Shown piece after piece: positions 1-6,500 of a DNA stretch of 14,457 bases. Under the pieces are notes generated by a model. It made no database searches, was not told the DNA's origin, and saw only the letters and a list, made by a program, of their open reading frames with translations. The DNA is from JBNJEL01 sp051745835. Lineage in GTDB: Bacteria; Bacillota; Halanaerobiia; Halobacteroidales; Acetohalobiaceae. A program made the position numbers and the translations under genes. The DNA is taken from assembly GCA_051745835.1 (NCBI GenBank), contig JBNJEL010000044.1, positions 1 to 14,457 of the forward strand, in the 5' to 3' direction. Each line of letters opens with the position of its first letter. The stretch's first letter is position 1.

Positions 1-903
1 AACATCAGCACCAAAACCTAAAATCCACTGCTTAATTTCATTAATGCTGCAAGTAGTAAACTCCATTATCAATCTACCATCAGCTAACTCTTCTATCTCC
101 TGGGTAGCATGATATTGATGCTTCTTGACCCAATTAGCAATCTCTGCGCTAAACTCTAACTTTACTTCCATATCTTCTTCCCGACGCTCAACACCCCAAG
201 CATTACCTAAATAATCACTGATTGAAAAGTCTTGACTATCCTTAAATCTACCATCTCTTAATTCTATTTCTCTAATTCTATCTACTCTAAATACCAATAC
301 TTGTTGCCGAAGATGACAGTAACCAATTAAGTATAAAAGACCGTCATTAAATTGTAATAGATAAGGAGAAATTACTCTCTCGGTTACTTCACCTCTAGAT
401 TCAGAATAGTACTCTACCCAAACGTTTGTCTGCTCGTTAGTAGCTTGGTCTAAAGTAAAAAATATATCTTCATATTCGCTATAATCAACTAAAGTATTCA
501 AATTAAAGTTAATTCTTTCTTCAATAGTACCTAATAACTCTTTAGTCCGCGCTGGTAATACTGAATTCAATTTAGTAATTGCCATATTTATCTCATTATA
601 AAATGGAAGTTGACTACTATTAAGTAGAACATTACCTCCAACTATCAAAGCCAATGCTTCCGAAACCGTCAAGTCCGGTGCAGGCATATAGTAATCCTCT
701 CTAATCTTATAGCCATTACTTTGATGATCATAATTAATTGGCACTTCTGCTACTTCCCTTAACTCCTTTAGATCTCGATAGAAAGTAGATTCAGATACAC
801 CTAATACATTTAATAATTCTTGGCGACTATAAGTTGCATGCTTTTTAGCAGTTAAACTAATTAACTTAATCATTCGTCCTGCTTTTTGTGAGCACTTTCC
901 CAT
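1..903 (-). CDS. WYL-domain transcriptional regulator, C-terminus cut by window edge
   Basis: A DNA-binding regulator of the HTH-WYL (DeoR-like/YafY) type; 301 residues are visible and the frame is still open at base 1. Residues about 8-68 form a winged helix-turn-helix (SRQELLNVLGVSESTFYRDL, then NGYKI). The WYL domain spans about 160-300: VWVEYY, then ERVISPYLLQFNDG, YLIGYCHLR and FRVDRI, the usual R-x-x-x-P-Y and F-R-x-D-R-I signatures, ending in LGFGADV, which normally precedes the final 20-30 residues. The ATG at 903 is chosen because GGAGGA (911-916) lies 7 bases upstream. WYL domains sense ligands, in some cases nucleic acids or nucleotides, and WYL regulators are repeatedly found beside CRISPR-cas loci. 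Here the gene follows a CRISPR array on the same strand with only a terminator and a promoter between, so a role in CRISPR or defence regulation is plausible but inferred. Confidence 0.9.
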   Translation of the reverse strand, partial: MGKCSQKAGRMIKLISLTAKKHATYSRQELLNVLGVSESTFYRDLKELREVAEVPINYDHQSNGYKIREDYYMPAPDLTVSEALALIVGGNVLLNSSQLPFYNEINMAITKLNSVLPARTKELLGTIEERINFNLNTLVDYSEYEDIFFTLDQATNEQTNVWVEYYSESRGEVTERVISPYLLQFNDGLLYLIGYCHLRQQVLVFRVDRIREIELRDGRFKDSQDFSISDYLGNAWGVERREEDMEVKLEFSAEIANWVKKHQYHATQEIEELADGRLIMEFTTCSINEIKQWILGFGADV

Positions 904-1008
904 CAAAATTTCCTCCTAACTTTTACTGTTCCATATCTTTCCTTCTACTTAAAAAATAATAATCCTCCATTTTTATACATTTTTTATTGATTAGCTCAGT
1001 GTGATTTA

Positions 1009-1038
1009 ATTATAACAACCTCCATTCCCACCTGTCTG
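1009..1038 (-). promoter_or_regulatory. Promoter of the WYL regulator gene (extended -10)
   Basis: On the minus strand a perfect extended -10, TG-T-TATAAT (TATAAT at 1009-1014), lies 18 bases after CAGACA (1033-1038, 4/6 match to TTGACA). Transcription would begin near 1002, leaving a 5' UTR of about 100 nt before the ATG at 903. It sits downstream of the array terminator, so the regulator probably has its own transcript. Confidence 0.55.
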
Positions 1039-1041
1039 GGA
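1026..1041. promoter_or_regulatory. Inverted repeat over the -35 of the WYL gene, possible operator
   Basis: TCCCA-6 nt-TGGGA, a perfect 5-bp inverted repeat whose right arm and loop overlap the -35 candidate at 1033-1038. Such placement is typical of an operator for repression, possibly by the WYL protein itself. The arms are short, so chance is possible. Confidence 0.3.
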
Positions 1042-1070
1042 GTGAAAATAAAAAAATCAAATTTTATAAT

Positions 1071-1100
1071 AAAAAAGCTAGCTTTAATTACAAAGCTAGC
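1071..1100 (-). terminator. Intrinsic terminator after the CRISPR array
   Basis: On the minus strand a 9-bp perfect stem, GCTAGCTTT with AAAGCTAGC (1077-1085 and 1092-1100, 6-nt loop), is followed by a run of six T (1071-1076). It starts 24 bases beyond the last, degenerate repeat and would end the pre-crRNA before the WYL promoter. Confidence 0.75.
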
Positions 1101-1124
1101 CTTAAAATATCAATATCTATTCAA

Positions 1125-2927
1125 TTCTTAATCTCCTACTTAACGGAGTAATCATTGTAACCACTAAGTCTCAGGTGCTTCCGGTTCCGATCGTGTACTT
1201 TCAGTCTCCTACTTAACGGAGTAGTCATTGTAACTATCCAGCCAATCAAGATAGACATTAGCGAATAGCCTTTCAGTCTCCTACTTAACGGAGTAGTCAT
1301 TGTAACCACTCATTCACGGCAATGTCAAAATAGCAGAAGCCCCTTTCAGTCTCCTACTTAACGGAGTAGTCATTGTAACAATGGAAGGTGATTACGACTT
1401 CATCATCATAGACTGCCTTTCAGTCTCCTACTTAACGGAGTAGTCATTGTAACGTCTAAGTGCCAATGAACAACCTGCCGTGCTGGAAAACTTTCAGTCT
1501 CCTACTTAACGGAGTAGTCATTTTAACACTCAGAATAATCATCTGTGAGCAATTGCACTCTATTCCTTTCAGTCTCCTACTTAACGGAGTAGTCATTGTA
1601 ACAAAAGGGACGATTATTTACCTTACTGTTGACTAGCTTTCAGTCTCCTACTTAACGGAGTAATCATTGTAACTACTGTTTCTTGAATCATATACTCATT
1701 GAATACTTCCTTTCAGTCTCCTACTTAACGGAGTAGTCATTGTAACTTTGAGTTCTGGATTAGAACAGTTATAGATGATACAATTACTTTCAGTCTCCTA
1801 CTTAACGGAGTAGTCATTGTAACAGATTCGATACGAAAGAGGGAGCTGAAGCAGTAGAGGACTTTCAGTCTCCTACTTAACGGAGTAGTCATTGTAACGT
1901 ATTTAGTGAGAATAAGATCAAGTATTGCATTAGAAACTTTCAGTCTCCTACTTAACGGAGTAGTCATTGTAACGATATTGATTTTGGATATATGCCGAAG
2001 AGTATTAGCTTTCAGTCTCCTACTTAACGGAGTAGTCATTGTAACTCAAGGAATAAGATATACATTGAATTAAAAGAAGAGTTCTTTCAGTCTCCTACTT
2101 AACGGAGTAGTCATTGTAACCGATGAATTGTTTCCTTTCTTCTTGGTTTTCAATTTCTTTCAGTCTCCTACTTAACGGAGTAGTCATTGTAACGTAGATT
2201 ACGTTCAAGCATTACTAATGTTATTGAGCCTTTCAGTCTCCTACTTAACGGAGTAGTCATTGTAACAAAGATACTTTTATGAGCGGCTGGGGTAAAGCTA
2301 ACTTTCAGTCTCCTACTTAACGGAGTAGTCATTGTAACAGCAGAAAGAGGACATTGACGTTCCATTTTAGAGAGGCTTTCAGTCTCCTACTTAACGGAGT
2401 AGTCATTGTAACAAGAGTTAACACAACAAGAATTAAATAATATTGTAACTTTCAGTCTCCTACTTAACGGAGTAGTCATTGTAACTCGAAGTCCTATATC
2501 AATTCCCATTATATTAGAGTTAGCTTTCAGTCTCCTACTTAACGGAGTAGTCATTGTAACTCAGCATATTTATATACCATACGTCTCACATTTCTCCTTT
2601 CAGTCTCCTACTTAACGGAGTAGTCATTGTAACAAATATAGAAATATAACGAGTGATGGAGTTGTATCGCTTTCAGTCTCCTACTTAACGGAGTAGTCAT
2701 TGTAACCAATTGAACATCAACACTATTATCTGGGTGTTAGGCTTTCAGTCTCCTACTTAACGGAGTAGTCATTGTAACTAAAAGGTCGTAAGGTTAGAGT
2801 ATGGAATGGTAGCAGCTCTTTCAGTCTCCTACTTAACGGAGTAGTCATTGTAACCAGTAGCAGATATAGAAAGCAATTTCAATGTGTATTCTTTCAGTCT
2901 CCTACTTAACGGAGTAGTCATTGTAAC
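1125..2927 (-). CRISPR. CRISPR array, 25 repeats of 37 nt and 24 spacers
   Basis: In the inferred transcript orientation (minus) the repeat starts GTTACAATGACTACTCC and ends AAGTAGGAGACTGAAAG. It can form CTACT-6-AGTAG or CTCC-8-GGAG hairpins, and a Cas6-type cut would leave the 8-nt handle ACTGAAAG. Spacers are 34-40 nt, mostly 35-38. Repeats start at 1125, 1198, 1270, 1343, 1417, 1491, 1566, 1637, 1710, 1787, 1862, 1937, 2009, 2084, 2157, 2230, 2302, 2376, 2449, 2524, 2597, 2670, 2742, 2818 and 2891. The leftmost copy is degenerate (five differences, lost GAAAG end), marking the leader-distal end; the copy at 1491 carries one change and that at 1637 one change; the rest are identical. A GAAAG-ending repeat and these spacer lengths suit type I-B/I-D or type III, not type II. 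No cas gene lies in the window. Confidence 0.98.
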
Positions 2928-2953
2928 CGCAAAAATAGCAGAGTATGAACCCT

Positions 2954-2962
2954 ATCATAGCA
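2954..2962 (-). promoter_or_regulatory. Candidate extended -10 for pre-crRNA transcription
   Basis: TG-C-TATGAT on the minus strand (TATGAT at 2954-2959), 27 bases from the first repeat. The hexamer 17 bases upstream (AAGCGA) does not resemble a -35, so the call rests on the extended -10 and on its place in the leader. Transcription would start about 20 bases before the first repeat. Confidence 0.3.
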
Positions 2963-3002
2963 AGGTTGACAGCACCTCGCTTTTCACTAATCAGCTTCAA
3001 TA

Positions 3003-3149
3003 TTTCGAAAGGTGAATCTTGCACGAAAACCGGGGAGGCTTTCGAAACCAACTCTAACTACTGCTAGAATAGTAACTAACGCCAATTTTAAGTTTAAATC
3101 TTCAACTTGTAAATCTCAGCTAACTCTTGATTATAGCCACCTTTCGAAA
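3003..3149. repeat. Three TTTCGAAA palindromes in the CRISPR leader
   Basis: TTTCGAAA occurs at 3003-3010, 3040-3047 and 3142-3149. The first and second are arms of a perfect 9-bp inverted repeat (TTTCGAAAG and CTTTCGAAA); the first and third form a perfect 12-bp inverted repeat (TTTCGAAAGGTG at 3003-3014, CACCTTTCGAAA at 3138-3149). On the minus strand the second and third share the context GTTNGTTTCGAAAG. Centres are 37 and 102 bases apart. They may be binding sites for a dimeric regulator or host factor acting on transcription or spacer integration. Confidence 0.7.
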
Positions 3150-3254
3150 CTAACTAATCTTCACTAATATTTAATTTCTAGATTTATACTCTAATTCCTG
3201 CTTATTAAAATAGAATTAATTATCAATTTACAACCCTGTTAACAATAAATTATA

Positions 3255-4145
3255 CTAAACTTCTCCTTGATTAGTTCTCTCTTTTAATTCTCGCACCAGT
3301 TGATAATTATTCTGCTCAATTCCTCCTAAATCCACCTTGGGCTTTAGCTTGCCGTGAAAATCGCTCCCAGCTGTTAATAACAAATTACGCGCCTTAGCCC
3401 AGTTAGCAAACGCCGTTACTTCCGGTGATGAATGATAAGTACTATATGCTTCTAAGCCGTCCAAACCACTTGCTGTTAGCTTAGTTAAGACTTCTTCATT
3501 CTCGGCTAAATCAATCGCCGAGCCAGGATGAGCTATAATAGCTACTCCACCTAACTGATGAATTAACTCAATTATCTCCCTAGAATCAGGCAGCTCTACC
3601 TCTACATAAGCCGGCTTGTTAGGTAAAAAGTAATCTAGATAAAAATTAAAACACGGCTGATCACTTCGCTCACCACTACGATAAGGCTCTAATCGTTCGT
3701 CATCATCATTACGTCCATTAGTTAACAGTACCTTCGCTATCATTCCTCCGACCGGAAAGATATTCGCTTCCTTCTCTACCTCAGCCCATTCTAAGTTAAA
3801 ATCCATCTCCTGTAATAATTTTACTCGCTTGTGCGACTGCTCTAACTGTCGCTTGCGAATCTCAGTCGTTACCTCAGCTAACCGCTCACTCTGCCAATCT
3901 AAGTAGTAGCCTAAAATATGTAGATTCAGTCCGTAAAATTGTGTATCAAACTCAATACCGGGAATTACTTCTAGATTCTGCTTTCTACCTGCTGCAATTG
4001 CTTCGCTTACTCCTTCCACGGTATCATGGTCGGTAATTGCCACAGCAGACAGCCCTTCATTTACTGCTAAATCTATAATCTCTTCAGGAGAATACTCTCC
4101 ATCAGCACTATAGTAAGTATGCGTATGCAAGTCTACTAATCCCAT
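3255..4145 (-). CDS. PHP-domain phosphoesterase (YciV / RNase AM / nucleoside 3',5'-bisphosphate phosphatase type)
   Basis: A 296-residue metal-dependent phosphoesterase of the polymerase-and-histidinol-phosphatase family; relatives hydrolyse 3'-phosphoadenosine 5'-phosphate-type nucleotides and trim short RNAs from the 5' end. All PHP metal ligands are visible: H7 and H9 (DLHTHT), D15, H40 (ITDHDTV), E65 (PGIEFDT), H76 (LHILGYY), H206 (IIAHPGSA), D262 and H264 (GSDFHG). The middle third (about 95-180) is the helical insert typical of this subfamily, and the length matches. The ATG at 4145 has GGAGG about 10 bases upstream. The gene is monocistronic, with a terminator of the preceding gene upstream. 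No clear terminator separates it from the CRISPR leader downstream on the same strand. The exact substrate cannot be read from the sequence. Confidence 0.9.
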   Translation of the reverse strand: MGLVDLHTHTYYSADGEYSPEEIIDLAVNEGLSAVAITDHDTVEGVSEAIAAGRKQNLEVIPGIEFDTQFYGLNLHILGYYLDWQSERLAEVTTEIRKRQLEQSHKRVKLLQEMDFNLEWAEVEKEANIFPVGGMIAKVLLTNGRNDDDERLEPYRSGERSDQPCFNFYLDYFLPNKPAYVEVELPDSREIIELIHQLGGVAIIAHPGSAIDLAENEEVLTKLTASGLDGLEAYSTYHSSPEVTAFANWAKARNLLLTAGSDFHGKLKPKVDLGGIEQNNYQLVRELKERTNQGEV

Positions 4146-4168
4146 TAATCCCTACCTCCTAATTTCAA

Positions 4169-4192
4169 TTCCTAGCTCTATAATTCTAGGAA
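4169..4192. promoter_or_regulatory. Inverted repeat upstream of the PHP gene
   Basis: TTCCTAG-10 nt-CTAGGAA, a perfect 7-bp inverted repeat whose AT-rich centre contains a possible -10 (TATAGA on the minus strand). It lies 24 bases before the ATG at 4145 and could be an operator or a leader hairpin. No good -35 was found, so the promoter is not called. Confidence 0.3.
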
Positions 4193-4221
4193 GCAACTCG
4201 ATATCCTTTGAAAATGAAAAT

Positions 4222-4246
4222 AAAAAACTAATCCACCCTAGATTAG
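4222..4246 (-). terminator. Intrinsic terminator of the secreted-protein gene
   Basis: On the minus strand a 6-bp stem, CTAATC with GATTAG (4228-4233 and 4241-4246, 7-nt loop), is followed by six T (4222-4227) and further T-rich sequence. It lies about 50 bases after the stop at 4296. The stem is short and AT-rich, so termination may be partial. Confidence 0.55.
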
Positions 4247-4295
4247 AGTACATTAGCTAATAAGATCAATCAATTTAATTTTTATCTTGCTCATT

Positions 4296-5045
4296 TTACT
4301 CTTCCTCCTTTAGAACTATTGTATAATTGACCATACAAGTCACTTTGCTTAGTTTCTTATTCCAACAATAAAAACTTATCGCTACCCTTGTATTCCAATT
4401 TAAAACTTCATAAACATAATATCTTCCCTGATACTTAATTAATCCATTATAATTTGTAGTTCGTTTCTTCTCGCTACCTACATATTCTGCAGCAATTGGA
4501 AAACCATCTACATAACTTTCATATCTAAAATAGGGAGCTTCTTTTTTACTTAATCTATTTAAAAGATCATAACGACCATCATCATCTATTATTTCTTCAT
4601 TCCAATAACCACTACTATAAAATACATCTTCATTCCCATTTGCCTTATTATTATCTATATCTATATTATAATACTTAAAATTATAATGTGCTTCTGTAAT
4701 ATCTACAAGTACACCACCATTTAGTACTTTCCCAGTTTTAAAAACTAATCCTGGATACCTCTTTACATGCTTTTGAAACTTAAAATCATTGAGATTATCT
4801 GTTTCATACTCTGGAGTTATAAATTCCACATTGCCATTAAGAAAATCTTCATAAAACTGTTTAGCAAATCTATCATCTGACTTTGCATACTCTTCAAAAT
4901 AGATCTGATAATTACTTATATCATACTCAATTCCTTTTAAGCTATCTAGAAATTCCAACAACTCATCTTCTTTTGCCTCCAAATTTTGATTATATCCCAC
5001 CAACACTAATATCAAAATTAATAAAATTGCTATCTTCTTATTCAC
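4296..5045 (-). CDS. Unrecognised secreted or membrane-anchored protein
   Basis: I recognise no family. The protein begins with a basic stretch and a hydrophobic helix (MNKKIAILLILILVLVGY), a signal peptide or N-terminal anchor, then an acidic, Tyr- and Asn-rich soluble part with only two cysteines, both near the C-terminus (FYCWNKK, VTCMVNY). A lipobox would end in Cys, but LVGY has Tyr (TAT) at that place, one base from a Cys codon; alternatively NLEA-KE could be a signal-peptidase I site. The GTG at 5045 is preferred because AAGGAG (5053-5058) lies 7 bases upstream; an in-frame GTG at 5075 adds ten residues but has no ribosome site. The product is then 249 residues. The gene has its own promoter and terminator and looks AT-richer than its neighbours, which suggests recent acquisition. 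Confidence 0.8.
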   Translation of the reverse strand: MNKKIAILLILILVLVGYNQNLEAKEDELLEFLDSLKGIEYDISNYQIYFEEYAKSDDRFAKQFYEDFLNGNVEFITPEYETDNLNDFKFQKHVKRYPGLVFKTGKVLNGGVLVDITEAHYNFKYYNIDIDNNKANGNEDVFYSSGYWNEEIIDDDGRYDLLNRLSKKEAPYFRYESYVDGFPIAAEYVGSEKKRTTNYNGLIKYQGRYYVYEVLNWNTRVAISFYCWNKKLSKVTCMVNYTIVLKEEE

Positions 5046-5114
5046 CCTAAAACTCCTTAAATCAATCTTCCCCACCTCAATTCAACTAAGATTAATAAAT
5101 AATATTTATGTAAT

Positions 5115-5143
5115 ATTTTACTATAAATAGATAACAGATGCAA
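5115..5143 (-). promoter_or_regulatory. Promoter of the secreted-protein gene
   Basis: On the minus strand TTGCAT (5138-5143), a 17-base spacer and TAAAAT (5115-5120) form a near-consensus housekeeping promoter. It begins just after the proA terminator and lies about 60 bases before the GTG at 5045. Confidence 0.65.
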
Positions 5144-5153
5144 CTAATTTCAC

Positions 5154-5197
5154 TAAAAAGAGCCAATCTATCTCTATACACGAGATAAATTGGCTCT
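5154..5197 (-). terminator. Intrinsic terminator at the end of the obgE-yhbY-proB-proA unit
   Basis: A long hairpin: AGAGCCAAT (5159-5167) pairs with ATTGGCTCT (5189-5197), and inside it TATCTC pairs with GAGATA, with one C/A mismatch between the two helices and a 7-nt loop. On the minus strand five T follow (5154-5158). It starts 25 bases beyond the proA stop. Confidence 0.9.
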
Positions 5198-5222
5198 AAA
5201 GATTAATTAAATTATTAGTACT

Positions 5223-6479
5223 TTACTCTCTAATCTGCCCATCACCGTAGACAATAAACTTAGTTGTCGTCAACTCATTAACGCCCATTGGTCCTCGAGC
5301 GTGCAGCTTTTGCGTACTAATCCCAATCTCTGCTCCTAATCCAAACTGACCGCCATCAGTAAATCTAGTCGAAGCATTAACATAAACCGCTGCTGCATCT
5401 ACTAAATTTAAGAAATCGCGTGCCCGATGATAATTATCAGTAATAATTGCTTCCGAATGTTTAGTGCTGTACTGATGAATATGATCAATCGCTGACTCTA
5501 AATCAGCTACAACCTTCACAGCTAAAGTATAATCTAAAAATTCAGTACCCCAATCTTCCTCTGTTGCTGCTACCACATCATAAGCTAACTTCTGTACTTG
5601 CTCATCTCCTCTAATTTCTACATCTTCTTCCTGTAATTGTTCAACCATCTGTGGTAAGAAGTCACTAGCTACATCCTGATGTACTAAAAGCGTCTCCATT
5701 GCATTACAAACACCCGGACGCTGTACTTTAGCATTAAGTACTATCTCTTCAGCCTGTTCTAAATTAGCTTCACTATCAATATAAGTATGACAATTACCTA
5801 CGCCTGTCTCGATTACCGGCACTGTAGAATTATTAATCACTGCTTGAATTAAACCTTCGCCGCCACGCGGAATCAAGACATCTAAGTACTCATTAAGCTC
5901 AAACATCACCTGGACTGCTTCACGATCAGTCGTTTCTACTAACTGAATTGCTCCTTCAGGAATACCATTTTGATAAGCCGCTTCAGCAATCACCTGCGCT
6001 ACAATAGTATTAGAATTAATCGCTTCCGAACCACCGCGTAACATCACAGTATTACCTGCTTTTAAACAGAGACCTGTCGCATCAACGGTCACATTAGGAC
6101 GCGCTTCATAAATCATCCCAATCACACCCAATGGCACACGTACCTGTCCTAACTCTAATCCATTAGGTCGCTTCTTCATTCCTAAGACTTCACCAATTGG
6201 ATCATCAAACTTAGCTACAGCCCGTAGACCATCAGCCATCTTGCTAATCCGCTCTTCAGTTAATAATAACCGGTCTAAGAGGGCATCACTTAAATCATTC
6301 TCTCGCCCTTGCTTCATATCCTTCTCATTCTCTGCTAAAATTTCATCACTTCTCTTCTCCAAAGCATCAGCCATCGCTAATAAAGCTTCATTCTTAGTTG
6401 TTGTATCCACATTAGCTAACTTACGCGCTGCACTATTAGCCTTCTTAGCTTTAGCAACTACATCTTCGCGAATACTCAT
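5223..6479 (-). CDS. proA: Glutamate-5-semialdehyde dehydrogenase (gamma-glutamyl phosphate reductase)
   Basis: Cytoplasmic NADPH-dependent enzyme of proline synthesis that reduces gamma-glutamyl phosphate to glutamate 5-semialdehyde, the second step after ProB. It has the aldehyde dehydrogenase fold with family signatures: PLGVIGMIYEARPNVT (cofactor side), the catalytic cysteine in QRPGVCNAMET (C258 from the start used here), and the C-terminal FTDGGQFGLGAEIGIST followed by KLHARGPMG. At 418 residues it has normal length. The ATG at 6479 is chosen; an in-frame GTG at 6491 would add four residues, but the only Shine-Dalgarno sequence (AAAGGAG) overlaps that GTG. It follows proB by 21 bases and closes the operon at a terminator. 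Confidence 0.97.
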   Translation of the reverse strand: MSIREDVVAKAKKANSAARKLANVDTTTKNEALLAMADALEKRSDEILAENEKDMKQGRENDLSDALLDRLLLTEERISKMADGLRAVAKFDDPIGEVLGMKKRPNGLELGQVRVPLGVIGMIYEARPNVTVDATGLCLKAGNTVMLRGGSEAINSNTIVAQVIAEAAYQNGIPEGAIQLVETTDREAVQVMFELNEYLDVLIPRGGEGLIQAVINNSTVPVIETGVGNCHTYIDSEANLEQAEEIVLNAKVQRPGVCNAMETLLVHQDVASDFLPQMVEQLQEEDVEIRGDEQVQKLAYDVVAATEEDWGTEFLDYTLAVKVVADLESAIDHIHQYSTKHSEAIITDNYHRARDFLNLVDAAAVYVNASTRFTDGGQFGLGAEIGISTQKLHARGPMGVNELTTTKFIVYGDGQIRE

Positions 6480-6500
6480 TCTTCTCTTCACTCCTTTAAA

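Larger units (their letters stand above)
2928..3254 (-). promoter_or_regulatory. CRISPR leader and intergenic region
   Basis: This 327-base gene-free stretch lies between the leader-proximal repeat and the stop of the PHP gene. It is assigned as leader because the degenerate repeat is at the opposite end of the array. Its array-proximal 220 bases hold three TTTCGAAA palindromes, a GC-rich element (CCTCCCCGG on the minus strand) in an otherwise AT-rich region, and GGTGCTGTCAACC near the array. The distal 100 bases (about 3150-3254) are AT-rich with nothing recognisable. No open frame of note and no convincing terminator for the PHP gene were seen. Confidence 0.75.

Noticed and set aside
904..1000. 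Short upstream reading frame (about 15 codons) in the 5' UTR of the WYL gene
   Set aside because: Its ATG has no ribosome site and the peptide has no regulatory-peptide character.
1737..2039. Open reading frame of 100 codons on the minus strand
   Set aside because: It lies wholly in the CRISPR array; the product repeats the peptide VTMTTPLSRRLK once per 37-nt repeat, an artefact of repeat translation.
2121..2156. Pyrimidine-rich spacer 14 as a possible regulatory tract
   Set aside because: It has normal spacer length between exact repeats; composition alone is not evidence of another role.
2168..2365. Open reading frame of 65 codons on the minus strand
   Set aside because: Also translated CRISPR repeats and spacers, with the same TMTTPLSRRLK peptide.
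2966..2993. TTGACA with TAATCA on the plus strand in the leader, like a promoter pointing away from the array
   Set aside because: Spacer is 16 bases, the -10 is poor and no plus-strand gene follows; the TTGACA is the reverse of the GGTGCTGTCAACC leader element.
3181..3254. TAATTC/GAATTA inverted repeat after the PHP gene as a terminator
   Set aside because: Only six AT-rich pairs with a 15-nt loop and no T-run on the minus strand.
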